In this document: positions 25,472-33,671 of the stretch, in pieces | Numbering within the stretch: the stretch's first letter is position 1 | Layout: every line of letters starts with the position of its first letter | Notes under the pieces: generated by a model | What the model was told of the DNA's origin: nothing | Databases searched by the model: none | Seen by the model: only the letters and a program-made list of their open reading frames with translations | DNA from: JAIQFF01 sp963725615 | GTDB lineage: Bacteria; Acidobacteriota; Terriglobia; Terriglobales; Acidobacteriaceae | Length of the DNA stretch: 64,000 nucleotides | Direction: 5' to 3' | NCBI GenBank assembly: GCA_963725615.1 | Contig: CAVRZO010000001.1 | Coordinates: 310,001-374,000 of the forward strand | Program-made: the position numbers and the translations under genes

Positions 25472-27298
25472 ATGGCTATGAAAACTGCACGTTCGCGTGG
25501 CCCGCTCACGCGCAATATACATCTCGTCAAATGGGTCGAAAAGACTGCCGAACTCACCAAGCCAAGAGACATTCACTGGGTGGATGGATCGCAAGCCGAG
25601 TATGACAAGCTCTGCCGTGAAATGGTGGCCAGTGGTTCGTTTATCAAGCTGAATGAAGAGTTGTGGCCTGGCTGTTTCCTGGCTCGTTCTGATCCGAGCG
25701 ATGTGGCCCGCGTGGAAGACCGGACCTTCATATGCTCGCTCTCCAAAGACAACGCTGGTCCCACCAACAATTGGGAAAATCCCTACACCATGCGCCGCAA
25801 GTTGAAGGAGAAATTCAACGGCGCCATGCAGGGACGCACCATGTACGTCCTGCCTTTCAGCATGGGTCCCGTCGGCGGGCCGATGTCGCAGATCGGCGTG
25901 GAGCTCACCGACTCGCCCTATGTGGTCGTGAACATGCGCATCATGGCGCGCATCGGGATTGATGTCTTCAAGGAAATTGATAAAGACGAGCAGCGCGTAG
26001 TGCCCTGCATCCACAGCGTGGGCGCGCCGCTGGCACCCGGCCAGAAGGACGTTCCCTGGCCGTGCAATCCGGACAAGTACATTGTTCACTTCCCCGAGAC
26101 CCGCGAAATCTGGTCTTACGGTTCCGGCTATGGCGGCAACGCTCTGCTGGGCAAGAAATGCTTTGCGCTTCGCATCGCGTCCAACATCGCGCGCGACGAG
26201 GGTTGGATGGCCGAGCATATGCTCATCCTGGGCGTGGAGGATCCGCAGGGAAAAAAGACTTATGTCGCCGCGGCTTTCCCCAGTTCCTGCGGCAAAACAA
26301 ATTTCGCCATGATGGTGCCCCCCGCCGGTCTCAAAGACTGGAAGCTTTGGACGGTCGGAGACGACATCGCCTGGATCAAGCCCGACGCCCAGGGCTGTCT
26401 GCGCGCCATCAATCCGGAAGCTGGATTCTTCGGCGTGGCGCCGGGGACATCGCAGAAAACCAATCCCAATGCGATGGCAACGCTCTCCCGCAATACCATC
26501 TTCACCAACGTGGCTCTCACGCCGGAAGGCGGCGTGTGGTGGGAAGGCATGACCGACGAGCCGCCGGACGGACTAATGGATTGGCAAGGCAACCGCTGGA
26601 CGCCGGAGATCGCAAAGAAAACCGGCGCCAAGGCAGCGCATCCCAATGCGCGCTTCACCGCCCCGGCGTCGCAGTGTCCGACCATTGACGCCGCCTGGGA
26701 AGACCCTACCGGCGTGCCTATCAGCGCGATCATTTTTGGCGGCCGACGCGGCAGCACCATCCCGCTGATCTACCAGGCTTTCAACTGGAGCGCCGGAGTT
26801 TACGTCGGCGCCACCATGGGATCGGAGACGACCGCCGCGGCAGCGGGAGAGACCGGCAAAGTGCGCCGCGATCCCATGGCCATGCTTCCCTTCTGCGGTT
26901 ATCACATGGGTGACTATTTCCGGCACTGGATCAAGATGCAGCGCTCGCTCAGCCGCACGCCGCGCATCTTCCATGTGAACTGGTTCAGAAAAGACGCAGA
27001 CGGACAATTTACATGGCCGGGGTTCCGCGACAACATGCGCGTGCTCAAATGGATCGTGGACCGCGTCCACGGCCGCTCTCAGGGCAAGGAGACGCCAATC
27101 GGCTGGACTCCCCACTACGAAGACATCGACTGGAAAGGTCTCGATTTCCCCAAGGAGAAATTTGAGAAATTACAGGCGGTGGACCGGGCAGCGTGGAAAT
27201 CCGAAGTGATCGGGCACGAAGAGTTGTTCATTCTTCTGCACGCGCACCTGCCGCCCGAGATGATTTACGAACGGGAGCTGCTGATCTGTCGGCTGTAA
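25472..27298 (+). CDS. pckG: GTP-dependent phosphoenolpyruvate carboxykinase
   Basis: This enzyme converts oxaloacetate and GTP to PEP and CO2 (gluconeogenesis). From ATG 25472 it has 608 residues, the family norm. Visible sites are MRIMARIG and SYGSGYGGNALLGKKCFALRIAS, the P-loop AAFPSSCGKTNFAMM with the reactive active-site cysteine (the GTP class, not the ATP class), the metal-binding VGDDIAWI, and the GTP-binding FRKDADGQFTWPGFRDNMRVL. The open frame extends 30 residues upstream but that part is not family-like. The 286-base gap before it shows no clear gene. Confidence 0.95.
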   Translation: MAMKTARSRGPLTRNIHLVKWVEKTAELTKPRDIHWVDGSQAEYDKLCREMVASGSFIKLNEELWPGCFLARSDPSDVARVEDRTFICSLSKDNAGPTNNWENPYTMRRKLKEKFNGAMQGRTMYVLPFSMGPVGGPMSQIGVELTDSPYVVVNMRIMARIGIDVFKEIDKDEQRVVPCIHSVGAPLAPGQKDVPWPCNPDKYIVHFPETREIWSYGSGYGGNALLGKKCFALRIASNIARDEGWMAEHMLILGVEDPQGKKTYVAAAFPSSCGKTNFAMMVPPAGLKDWKLWTVGDDIAWIKPDAQGCLRAINPEAGFFGVAPGTSQKTNPNAMATLSRNTIFTNVALTPEGGVWWEGMTDEPPDGLMDWQGNRWTPEIAKKTGAKAAHPNARFTAPASQCPTIDAAWEDPTGVPISAIIFGGRRGSTIPLIYQAFNWSAGVYVGATMGSETTAAAAGETGKVRRDPMAMLPFCGYHMGDYFRHWIKMQRSLSRTPRIFHVNWFRKDADGQFTWPGFRDNMRVLKWIVDRVHGRSQGKETPIGWTPHYEDIDWKGLDFPKEKFEKLQAVDRAAWKSEVIGHEELFILLHAHLPPEMIYERELLICRL

Positions 27299-27306
27299 GC
27301 TGCCCC

Positions 27307-27432
27307 GAACCACGTAGGGGCAGATGTCCCCATCTGCCCGGCGGAGCGCAGCTCCGCTAAATTTTCATGGCAAGAAAGAACCTCTCGAGCTGCGCTCGAC
27401 TGGACAGATAAGGGCATCTGTCCTGGTTCGTG
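27307..27432. repeat. Family A inverted-repeat element between convergent genes
   Basis: GAACCACGTAGGGGCAGATG at the left and CATCTGTCCTGGTTC at the right are inverted ends. Internal hairpins are GGCGGAGCGCAGCTCCGC and TCGAGCTGCGCTCGA. Lies between the stops of pckG and the minus-strand gene at 27440. Confidence 0.8.
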
Positions 27433-27439
27433 GTGGAAC

Positions 27440-27820
27440 CTAGCTGACCGGCTGGGCTTCGGGCTGATTCACAACTGCTTCGAGATGCTTCAGCGTCTCG
27501 TCCACGGTCAACGAATACATTTCCCGGCCCACGCCCTCACCGGATTCGAGCGCGGTCTTCAGATAGTGCCCGGCGATTTCCACCGCGAGCTGGTCCGTAA
27601 TCACCCTGCCGGTGCGCTTCTTGTACTCCACCCACGCCGGATGCGGTAACGCCACCCACACCGCGCGACCGTCTACCAGAAACTTGAGGTCGACGGCGTC
27701 AGCGTGGCGCGTGGCAATGGCGACGATCAGCGCCTGATAGATGCAGTGCACATTCTTTTTGGTCCAGCGGTCAACGGCGTGAAAATCCTGGTACATAGCT
27801 GCCAGAACTATATCTGACAT
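27440..27820 (-). CDS. Hypothetical protein, 126 residues
   Basis: The protein starts MSDIVLAAMYQDFHAVDRWT and ends KHLEAVVNQPEAQPVS. It appears soluble, alpha/beta, with no signal peptide. KKNVHCIYQALIVAIATRHADAVDLKFLVDGRAVWVALP is the best-structured part. A large upstream open frame (to 28531) is the antisense of purN and was discarded; the ATG at 27820 fits. Another ATG at 27796 is possible. I do not recognise the family. Confidence 0.6.
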   Translation of the reverse strand: MSDIVLAAMYQDFHAVDRWTKKNVHCIYQALIVAIATRHADAVDLKFLVDGRAVWVALPHPAWVEYKKRTGRVITDQLAVEIAGHYLKTALESGEGVGREMYSLTVDETLKHLEAVVNQPEAQPVS

Positions 27821-28006
27821 GATTAGCCCGGGCAAATGTAGCGCCGGCGTCCCGCCCACCGCTGGCGAAGCAAGAGCGATGCAGAGGCCTGCGCAGACGG
27901 CGGCAAAATGCATAGGCCCTTTGCTTCGCTCAGGATGACAAGCGAGCTGAATTATGATGTGGAGTCGAATAGCTGACAGCTGATGGCTGAAAGACTGATG
28001 GCTCTT

Positions 28007-28621
28007 ATGAAAAACCTCGGCATCCTTCTCTCCGGACGCGGCTCGAACTTCGAAGCCATCGCTAAAAATGTTGCTGCCGGCAAGATCCCCGACGCCCGCA
28101 TTGCCGTCGTCATCTCGAACACGCCGGATGCGGGCGGCCTCGAAGTGGCCAAACGCATGGGACTCGAAGCCGTGGTCATCGCGTCCAGGGGCAAGGCGCG
28201 CGAGGAGCACGATCGCGAAGTCGTGGCCGCCTTGCAACAGGGCCAGGTTGATCTGGTATGCCTGGCGGGATACATGCGCCTGCTCTCGCCCTGGTTCGTG
28301 CAGCAATATCCGCGCCGCATCTTGAACATCCACCCCTCGCTGTTGCCGTCGTTCCCGGGCCTGGAGGCGCAAGAGCAGGCCTTCGCCTACGGCGTAAAAG
28401 TCACCGGCTGCACCGTGCACTTTGTTGACGAAGAACTCGATCACGGCGCAATCATCGTGCAAAAAACTGTGCCCGTACTGGATACCGACGACGAGCACGC
28501 TCTGGCGGGCCGCATCCTGGAGCAGGAACATCTGGCCTATTCAGAGGCAATCAATATTGTGCTGGCTGGCGGCTATGAAATCGTGGGCCGAAGGCTCGTG
28601 AAGTCAGCACGAACCACGTAG
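28007..28621 (+). CDS. purN: Phosphoribosylglycinamide formyltransferase
   Basis: PurN transfers the formyl group of 10-formyl-THF to GAR in purine synthesis. The 204 residues show GILLSGRGSNFEAIAKNVAAG, the catalytic segment VCLAGYMRLLSPWFVQQYPRRILNIHPSLLPSFPG (Asn and His of NIHPS), and GCTVHFVDEELDHGAIIVQ (catalytic Asp). The ATG at 28007 fits the family; an ATG at 27983 lies in a dispersed AGCTGACAGCTGATGGCTGA repeat. The C-terminal SARTT and the stop codon are read from a family A repeat that begins at 28611. Confidence 0.94.
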   Translation: MKNLGILLSGRGSNFEAIAKNVAAGKIPDARIAVVISNTPDAGGLEVAKRMGLEAVVIASRGKAREEHDREVVAALQQGQVDLVCLAGYMRLLSPWFVQQYPRRILNIHPSLLPSFPGLEAQEQAFAYGVKVTGCTVHFVDEELDHGAIIVQKTVPVLDTDDEHALAGRILEQEHLAYSEAINIVLAGGYEIVGRRLVKSARTT

Positions 28622-28742
28622 GGGCGGACGCCCTCGTCCGCCCAGCCGAGCACAGTTCGGCAGTGTGTGCCCAATTCCTGTAACGCAAGAAAAGACGAGC
28701 TGCGCTCGTCCACCCGGACGGGGCGTCCGGGTCTACGTGGCC
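28611..28742. repeat. Family A element supplying the purN stop codon
   Basis: GAACCACGTAGGGGCGGACG begins within the last codons of purN, whose TAG lies inside CACGTAGGG. It continues with CCCTCGTCCGCCC, a GCCGAGCACAGTTCGGC hairpin, GACGAGCTGCGCTCGTC, and ends ...GTCTACGTGGCCA. tyrS starts 38 bases later. Confidence 0.8.
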
Positions 28743-28764
28743 AGTGGTGGCTCCGGCTTGCCGC

Positions 28765-28770
28765 TATAAT
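28765..28770 (+). promoter_or_regulatory. -10 element of tyrS
   Basis: Consensus TATAAT ends 9 bases before the tyrS ATG at 28780. No Shine-Dalgarno is present, so a 2-3 base leader is predicted. No strong -35 was found. Confidence 0.5.
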
Positions 28771-28779
28771 CTTTACCTT

Positions 28780-30006
28780 ATGCCCACCTTCCCTCCCGTC
28801 GACGAACAACTGGCCTACATCAAAAAAGGCTCCGCCGAAATCGTGAAGGAGTCCGAGCTTCGCTCCAAGCTCGAGAAGTCTCTCGCCTCCGGCAAGCCGC
28901 TGCGGGTAAAAGCCGGCTTCGATCCCACCGCACCCGATCTTCATCTTGGCCATACCGTGCTCCTGCGCAAGCTCAAACAGTTTCAGGACCTCGGCCACAC
29001 CGTCATCTTCCTGGTCGGCGATTTTACCGGCATGATTGGCGATCCCACTGGACGTTCCGCCACCCGCCCGCCGCTGAGCGCGGAAGACATCATGCGCAAC
29101 GCCAAGACTTACATGGCACAGGTGTTCAAGATCCTTTCCCAGGCCAAGACCGAGACCCGCTTCAACAGCGAGTGGTTCGACAAAATGAAGTCCGCGGACT
29201 GGATCCGGCTCACCGCCAAGTTTACGGTCTCGCAGATGCTCGAGCGCGAGGACTTCCACAAGCGTTTCAAAGACGAAAAGCCCATCGCTATGCACGAACT
29301 GCTCTACCCCCTGGTTCAGGGATACGATTCGGTCGCCCTTAAGGCCGACGTCGAACTGGGCGGCACCGATCAGAAATTCAATCTGCTGGTCGGCCGCGAG
29401 ATGCAGCGCGCTTACGGGCAGGAGTCGCAGGTGGTTTTGACCACTCCCATTATCGAAGGCCTTGACGGCGTGCAGAAAATGTCGAAGTCGCTGGGCAATG
29501 CCATCGGCATCCAGGAGCCGCCGCTCGAGATGTACGGCAAAGTGATGTCAATATCCGATCCGATGATGTGGCGGTACTACGAGCTGTTGACCGATGTGCA
29601 GTTGCCGGAGATTGAAAAGATGAAAAGCGAGTCGCATCCGATGGAGGCGAAGAAAGATCTGGCGCGCCGCATCGTGACTGATTTTCATTCGGCGGAGGTG
29701 GCTGCAAGAGCGGCGGAGGATTGGGCAAAGCAATTTCAGAAAGATGCTGTGCCGGACGTTGTCGAAGTCGTTGAGGTGAAGCTTGCCGACATTGAATCCT
29801 CCGGAACCGGGCGCATCAAATTGGACAAACTACTGGCGCTGACCGGCCTGGCAGACTCGATCAGCGATGCGGGCCGGAAGCTGAAGCAGAACGCCGTAAA
29901 AGTTGACGGCGAAGCTACAACCGATCCCACAATCACATGGGACACTGGGAAAGACCTGACGCTACGAGCAGGTAAGAGAATCAAAAGAGTGCACTTCACT
30001 CAATAG
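28780..30006 (+). CDS. tyrS: Tyrosyl-tRNA synthetase
   Basis: This class Ic aminoacyl-tRNA synthetase charges tRNA-Tyr. It has 408 residues. The HIGH-type motif is APDLHLGHTVLLRKL near 45, the KMSKS loop is QKMSKSLGN near 231, and a C-terminal S4 RNA-binding domain starts near 350 (IKLDKLLALTGLADSISDAGRKLKQNAVKVDG). HLGH plus KMSKS places it in the TyrRS type that is common in Acidobacteria and many other phyla. The start at 28780 is 9 bases after TATAAT; an upstream in-frame start at 28744 lies before that box and was rejected. Confidence 0.95.
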   Translation: MPTFPPVDEQLAYIKKGSAEIVKESELRSKLEKSLASGKPLRVKAGFDPTAPDLHLGHTVLLRKLKQFQDLGHTVIFLVGDFTGMIGDPTGRSATRPPLSAEDIMRNAKTYMAQVFKILSQAKTETRFNSEWFDKMKSADWIRLTAKFTVSQMLEREDFHKRFKDEKPIAMHELLYPLVQGYDSVALKADVELGGTDQKFNLLVGREMQRAYGQESQVVLTTPIIEGLDGVQKMSKSLGNAIGIQEPPLEMYGKVMSISDPMMWRYYELLTDVQLPEIEKMKSESHPMEAKKDLARRIVTDFHSAEVAARAAEDWAKQFQKDAVPDVVEVVEVKLADIESSGTGRIKLDKLLALTGLADSISDAGRKLKQNAVKVDGEATTDPTITWDTGKDLTLRAGKRIKRVHFTQ

Positions 30007-30009
30007 TCC

Positions 30010-30216
30010 TGTCATCCTGAGCGGAGCCAACCGATTCGCTTGCGAATCGGTTGGTGGAGTCGAAGGACCCCTACCCCGGAAATGCCTTCAGCTCCCTGTG
30101 GGTTCGTGCAGCCGCGGAAGAGAACCAAAGAACTGCAGAATCTTGTGTCGCGGTAGGGGTCCTTCGACTGCGCGGCTGCTTCGCGAGGCGAAGCAGCCAC
30201 TGCGCTCAGGATGACA
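30010..30216. repeat. Family C element (207 bp) with 14-bp terminal inverted repeats
   Basis: The ends TGTCATCCTGAGCG and CGCTCAGGATGACA are exact reverse complements. The left hairpin CCAACCGATTCGC-TT-GCGAATCGGTTGG is perfect over 13 pairs. Two inner boxes, GTCGAAGGACCCCTA and TAGGGGTCCTTCGAC, are also inverted. It abuts tyrS on the left and a pseudogene fragment on the right. Confidence 0.85.
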
Positions 30217-30217
30217 G

Positions 30218-30400
30218 CTACGGCAGCAGCCCAAACACTTCCACGCTATTCGTCGTCCCTACGTAGACTTTGCCATTCACGATGGTGGGAGGGATGAACT
30301 TGTTGCCCCCTCCGAGCTGGTCGCGGCTGCCCGCCTAGTTGCTGTTGTAGAGCTCGTGCAGATTGCCGGCGCCTGCGCTGGCAAAAGCACCTTCAGCTAC
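30218..30400 (-). pseudogene. 3' remnant of a PQQ-like beta-propeller protein, with an in-frame amber
   Basis: Minus-strand translation ends NKFIPPTIVNGKVYVGTTNS then VEVFGLLP and a stop at 30218-30220. This resembles the C-terminus of secreted PQQ-binding-type propeller proteins frequent in Acidobacteriota. Upstream the frame reads GAGNLHELYNSN, then TAG at 30335-30337 where a glutamine codon is expected, then AGSRDQLGGG. Beyond about 30400 the family-like sequence fades and the lipid kinase gene begins on the other strand. A truncated, decaying gene is the best reading. Confidence 0.65.
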
Positions 30401-30437
30401 TCTCCTGGCTTGAAGTTTGCTAATCTCGGCGGGCAAA

Positions 30438-31388
30438 ATGCGGATCGCCGCCATTTTCGGTTTGTATTCCTCGCCGAGACATCTGCAGCCCTTTGCACGA
30501 ATCTCGGATGCAGAGTGGCAGCATGGGTTGCCCGCGAAGTCAACCGATGCGGATGCAATCCTCCTCTTCGGCGGCGACGGCACGGTGCACCGTCATCTGC
30601 AGCAACTCGTCCAACTGCAACTCCCGGTGCTCGTCGTCCCCCACGGCAGCGGCAACGATTTTGCGCGAGCTTTACGTCTTCGCAGCACAGACGATGCGCT
30701 GGGGGCGTGGCGCGAGTTCATTTCGCGACAATCTGGGGATGACCAGGGCAAGAACCCAGGCGAGAAGAACGTTCGCCGTATTGATCTGGGAGTGATCTCA
30801 GCCGTTTCTTCTCCGAACGCAACGGCGGATGCCAGCGTACCCGCGGCGCGCGGACGCTACTTCAGTTGTGTAGGTGGAGTGGGTCTCGATGTCGAGGTCG
30901 CGCGACACGCCAACCAGCTGCCTCGCGCCCTGCGCCGGCGGGGTGGCTACCTGTTCAGCGTCCTCCCCGCTTTGTTCGGCTTCCAACCATTGGCAGTGAA
31001 GGTCCACGCCTCGCGCGACGATCTATCGGGCGGATTGGACATTCGCCACGACGGACCCGCGATGGTGGTCGCGTTCGCCAACACACCCACTTACGGTGGA
31101 GGCATCCTCATCGCCCCGCACGCGCAGTTGGACGACGGGAAGCTCGACGTCTGCGTCGTCAGGACCATGGCAAAAACCCGGCTGCTGCGGCTTTTTCCGT
31201 CCGTATATTCAGGCCGCCATTTGAAGATCCCCGAGGTCAAGTATTTCCAAGCGGGCCGTTTACGAATCGAAACGAAGAAACCGTCGGATGTCTACGCTGA
31301 CGGCGAGTATGTTTGCTCGACGCCCGTGGAAGTGACGGTGGAGCGCGCCGCGCTGAAAGTAATTGTGCCGGTCTCGCGCAGAAAATAA
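30438..31388 (+). CDS. Diacylglycerol/lipid kinase family protein
   Basis: The 316-residue protein matches the DagK/YegS/BmrU lipid kinase fold. ILLFGGDGTVHRHLQQL is the nucleotide-binding GGDGT motif near 45, VVPHGSGNDFARALRL is the next catalytic segment, and NTPTYGGGILIAPHAQLDDGKLDVCVV the C-terminal domain. These enzymes phosphorylate diacylglycerol or related lipids at the inner membrane. ATG 30438 (MRIAAIFG) is preferred over 30417. The 5' end runs over the pseudogene remnant on the opposite strand. Substrate uncertain. Confidence 0.85.
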   Translation: MRIAAIFGLYSSPRHLQPFARISDAEWQHGLPAKSTDADAILLFGGDGTVHRHLQQLVQLQLPVLVVPHGSGNDFARALRLRSTDDALGAWREFISRQSGDDQGKNPGEKNVRRIDLGVISAVSSPNATADASVPAARGRYFSCVGGVGLDVEVARHANQLPRALRRRGGYLFSVLPALFGFQPLAVKVHASRDDLSGGLDIRHDGPAMVVAFANTPTYGGGILIAPHAQLDDGKLDVCVVRTMAKTRLLRLFPSVYSGRHLKIPEVKYFQAGRLRIETKKPSDVYADGEYVCSTPVEVTVERAALKVIVPVSRRK

Positions 31389-31389
31389 T

Positions 31390-31413
31390 AAAGGGCGGAC
31401 GCGAAGTCCGCCC
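31390..31413. repeat. Short GGGCGGACGCGAAGTCCGCCC hairpin
   Basis: A GGGCGGAC-GCGAA-GTCCGCCC stem (8 bp, loop 5) immediately after the lipid kinase stop, between convergent genes. It resembles a minimal family A unit and may serve as a bidirectional terminator. Confidence 0.55.
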
Positions 31414-31433
31414 AGGTTTCGAAACCCTTGCCT

Positions 31434-32042
31434 CTAACCCGGTCCCAGATACATCACGTGGACGTATGTCCCCAAACGCGTGTTGTAGGCCAGGTACCAT
31501 CCCACATGGTCCGGATCGTCATAGATTACGATGTCATCGCTGTCCCACAACCAGTCGGCGCAGGCATCATAGTCGTACGGAGCCGCCTGAAAAAAGAACC
31601 CGCCTACGTCGAAACGCTCGCGACCGCCGCCATGCAACCGCCAGATATGTTGGGGTCCGATCGCTCCGGTGAAGCGTCCATGCTCCCAGGGATGATCGAG
31701 ATGATAGTGAACATCGTTCCTTCCCGTGTCGTGCCCGATCCAGCGATCGTTTTCCGCGTGCACGTGAGGCGCGGGTGGATGCCCCGGCGCGTCCTGGAAA
31801 GTTTTCCGCTGCTCGCCCTCGGGGTGTGAATTTTGCTTGGGAGCCCTGGGCGCAGGCCTTGCGGGGGCAGGGCCGTGCTGTGGAATGTGCCCGCCTCCCA
31901 CTCCCTGCTCGTGTGCCACGCCCGCTTTTGGGGCGCCGCCGTGGGGCTGGCTTCTTGGTTGTCCTGCCCGTTCCTGCGCCCACAGCATGTGGGCCATGAA
32001 CACGACCAGCAACGCGGCCGAAAAGCCGCTGCATTTCTTCAT
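31434..32042 (-). CDS. Secreted His/Pro-rich hypothetical protein
   Basis: The protein is 202 residues. A signal peptide (MKKCSGFSAALLVVFMAHMLWAQ, cleavage after about 23) is followed by a low-complexity region rich in His, Pro and Gly (about 25-100, many GGH, HPP and HVH motifs), then an ordered C-terminal part with VHYHLDHPWEHGRF, WRLHGGGRERFDVGGFFF and YDYDACADWLWDSDDIVIYDDPDHVGWYLAYN. The latter resembles small periplasmic Gly/Tyr/Asp-rich repeats seen in acidobacterial 'RcnB-like' proteins, but I cannot assign a family. Metal binding through the His clusters is a guess. Confidence 0.65.
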   Translation of the reverse strand: MKKCSGFSAALLVVFMAHMLWAQERAGQPRSQPHGGAPKAGVAHEQGVGGGHIPQHGPAPARPAPRAPKQNSHPEGEQRKTFQDAPGHPPAPHVHAENDRWIGHDTGRNDVHYHLDHPWEHGRFTGAIGPQHIWRLHGGGRERFDVGGFFFQAAPYDYDACADWLWDSDDIVIYDDPDHVGWYLAYNTRLGTYVHVMYLGPG

Positions 32043-32131
32043 ACAGCCTCCTTTTCGCCCCGAAGCACTCCTACTTTACTGATTTTTGAGGTTTAGAGGC
32101 TATTCATGCCCGCGGAGTTGGACCTCCGAAG

Positions 32132-32596
32132 TTACTTCTTGCGCTGGCTCTTGCGGAGCGCTTCCATCATGGCGGCAATGCGTTTGTCCCGGGTTTCCGG
32201 TTTCTTCGCGCCCTCGATCTCCCGCACATATTCCTTCTGATGAGTGAAGGAGAGCTTCGGCCAGAACTCCCGCGCTTTGGGGTCGCGGTCAATGATCTTC
32301 TTCAAGTGGGCGGGCACCTCAACCGTCCGCTTGCCCTCGTCGAGTTCCATCACGATGGTGACTGTGTCCCCAGCCTTGCATTTCGCCCCGGCGCGCAGTT
32401 GGGCGTTGACCACCATCATGTGGCCATCTCCCATATTCATCAGCGAACTCCGGAAGGGAAATCCGTCGATGGTGCCCTTTACCGGCACCCGGCCCTTGCG
32501 CTGGAAGACTTCGACCACGTTGAACGGTGGCCGGAGTACCGCCGCCTCGGTACCTGGGTGGCTCAGAAGCTTGACCTTGAACTTTTGCTGCGTCAT
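32132..32596 (-). CDS. YdeI-like protein with DUF1905 and C-terminal OmpD-associated domain
   Basis: Over 154 residues it shows a DUF1905 beta-barrel (FKVKLLSHPG...VVEVFQRKGRVPVKGTIDGFPFRSSLMNMGDGHMMVVNAQLR, then GDTVTIVMELDEGKRTVEVPAHL) and a C-terminal helical YdeI/'bacteriocin-protection' segment (LSFTHQKEYVREIEGAKKPETRDKRIAAMMEAL). Proteins of this type are widespread and uncharacterised. Its ATG overlaps the MBL gene's stop (ATGA), so the two are coupled and likely co-transcribed. Confidence 0.82.
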   Translation of the reverse strand: MTQQKFKVKLLSHPGTEAAVLRPPFNVVEVFQRKGRVPVKGTIDGFPFRSSLMNMGDGHMMVVNAQLRAGAKCKAGDTVTIVMELDEGKRTVEVPAHLKKIIDRDPKAREFWPKLSFTHQKEYVREIEGAKKPETRDKRIAAMMEALRKSQRKK

Positions 32597-33429
32597 GCCC
32601 TCACCACCATCTTCCCTCTTTCATCTTTCACCACATAAGCCCACGGCAGGCTCGCATCGTGGGTAAACATGGTGAGCCACTTCTCCGGCAGGGCCTGTGC
32701 GTAGTAACGCTTGCGGCTTTCGATGGTCTCGATCGGATACAGGTCATAAGACATCACCCAGTTCAGGTCAAGGTGGGCGCTGGTAGGAATCAGGTCGGAG
32801 ATATAACAGGCCGTCTGTCCACCGCTTCGGACCAGTACCGCCTGCATGTTTCGCGTATGTCCGGGGTAGACGCGAACCGCCACGCCGGGAACGATCTCCG
32901 CGTCACCATCTAGAAGCGTCATCTGTCCGCCTTCGACCAGCGGGCCGTAGTTCTCCGTGATGTAGCTGACCGCATCCCGCTGATTTTCGTGGGCGTGCTT
33001 CCATTCCCCTTCCTGCACATAATATTTCGCTTTCGGAAAGGTAGCGGCAATCCTGTCGCCCTGGCGGACGGTGTTCCAGCCGCAGTGATCGAAATGCAGA
33101 TGGGTGTTGATGACGATGTCGACGTCTTCGGGGGCGATGCCGGCCGCGTTCAGCTGCTGCAACAACTCCGCAGGCTGGCCGTAGATCTTGACCATCTTCT
33201 CCGACAGTTTGTTGCCCACGCCGGTTTCGATCAGCACGGTATGAGACCCGGTGCGCACGACGACCGAATTCAATCCCAATGGCACCAGGTTGGCGGCATC
33301 CGCTGGTAGCTTGCGCTCCCACAAAGTTTTGGGGACCACACCGAACATGCCCCCGCCATCCAGGTGGTAAGTGCCGTCGGAGACGGCTGTGAGTTCGAAG
33401 TCGCCCAGGTTGATGCGCTCCATGGACAT
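32593..33429 (-). CDS. MBL-fold metallo-hydrolase
   Basis: A 278-residue metallo-beta-lactamase superfamily protein. The metal motif HxHxDH is in INTHLHFDHCGWN near 105-117, a later ligand is in VYPGHTRNMQAVLV, and a terminal Asp/His pair lies around SDLIPT and FTHD. The N-terminal MSMERINLGDFELTAVSDGTYHLDGG is typical of the lactonase/AttM-like group. GAGGGCAA gives a ribosome site for ATG 33429. A longer frame to 33522 is only the translation of a family A repeat. Ends overlapping the YdeI-like gene by four bases. Confidence 0.85.
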   Translation of the reverse strand: MSMERINLGDFELTAVSDGTYHLDGGGMFGVVPKTLWERKLPADAANLVPLGLNSVVVRTGSHTVLIETGVGNKLSEKMVKIYGQPAELLQQLNAAGIAPEDVDIVINTHLHFDHCGWNTVRQGDRIAATFPKAKYYVQEGEWKHAHENQRDAVSYITENYGPLVEGGQMTLLDGDAEIVPGVAVRVYPGHTRNMQAVLVRSGGQTACYISDLIPTSAHLDLNWVMSYDLYPIETIESRKRYYAQALPEKWLTMFTHDASLPWAYVVKDERGKMVVRA

Positions 33430-33458
33430 TTGCCCTCGACAAAAGCCTATCACTGCCC

Positions 33459-33505
33459 GCGTAGGGGCGGACGCCCTCGTCCGCCAAGCCGAGCGAAGCT
33501 CGGCG
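33459..33505. repeat. Family A repeat (short copy)
   Basis: GCGTAGGGGCGGACGCCCTCGTCCGCC then GCCGAGCGAAGCTCGGC. A family C fragment (CTCCACTGCGCTCGCTTCG...GGGATGACA) follows at about 33537-33579, so two repeat types abut in this divergent gap. Confidence 0.75.
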
Positions 33506-33650
33506 GTTTCTCCTAAAAGCAACTAAACACAAGGTCCCTCCACTGCGCTCGCTTCGCTGCGCTCCGGTCGGGATGACAAGGGTGTGGGATTTCGGCTCTA
33601 CCGGCGAGGACCACGGCTTGCGATAGCCGCGGGGCTGCGGGCGCGGCGCG

Positions 33651-33659
33651 TGCTAAAAT
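33651..33659 (+). promoter_or_regulatory. Extended -10 element of the zinc-ribbon gene
   Basis: TGCTAAAAT fits TGnTAnAAT. The ATG at 33672 is 12 bases downstream and no Shine-Dalgarno is visible, so the predicted leader is about 5 bases. Confidence 0.5.
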
Positions 33660-33671
33660 TAACTCAGCCCA

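Noticed and set aside
27821..28531. Upstream extension of the 27440-27820 gene
   Set aside because: The extension is the antisense of purN plus repeat sequence. The ATG at 27820 starts the part that looks coding.
33430..33522. N-terminal extension of the MBL hydrolase
   Set aside because: Translation of a family A repeat; the ATG at 33429 has a ribosome site and matches the family.
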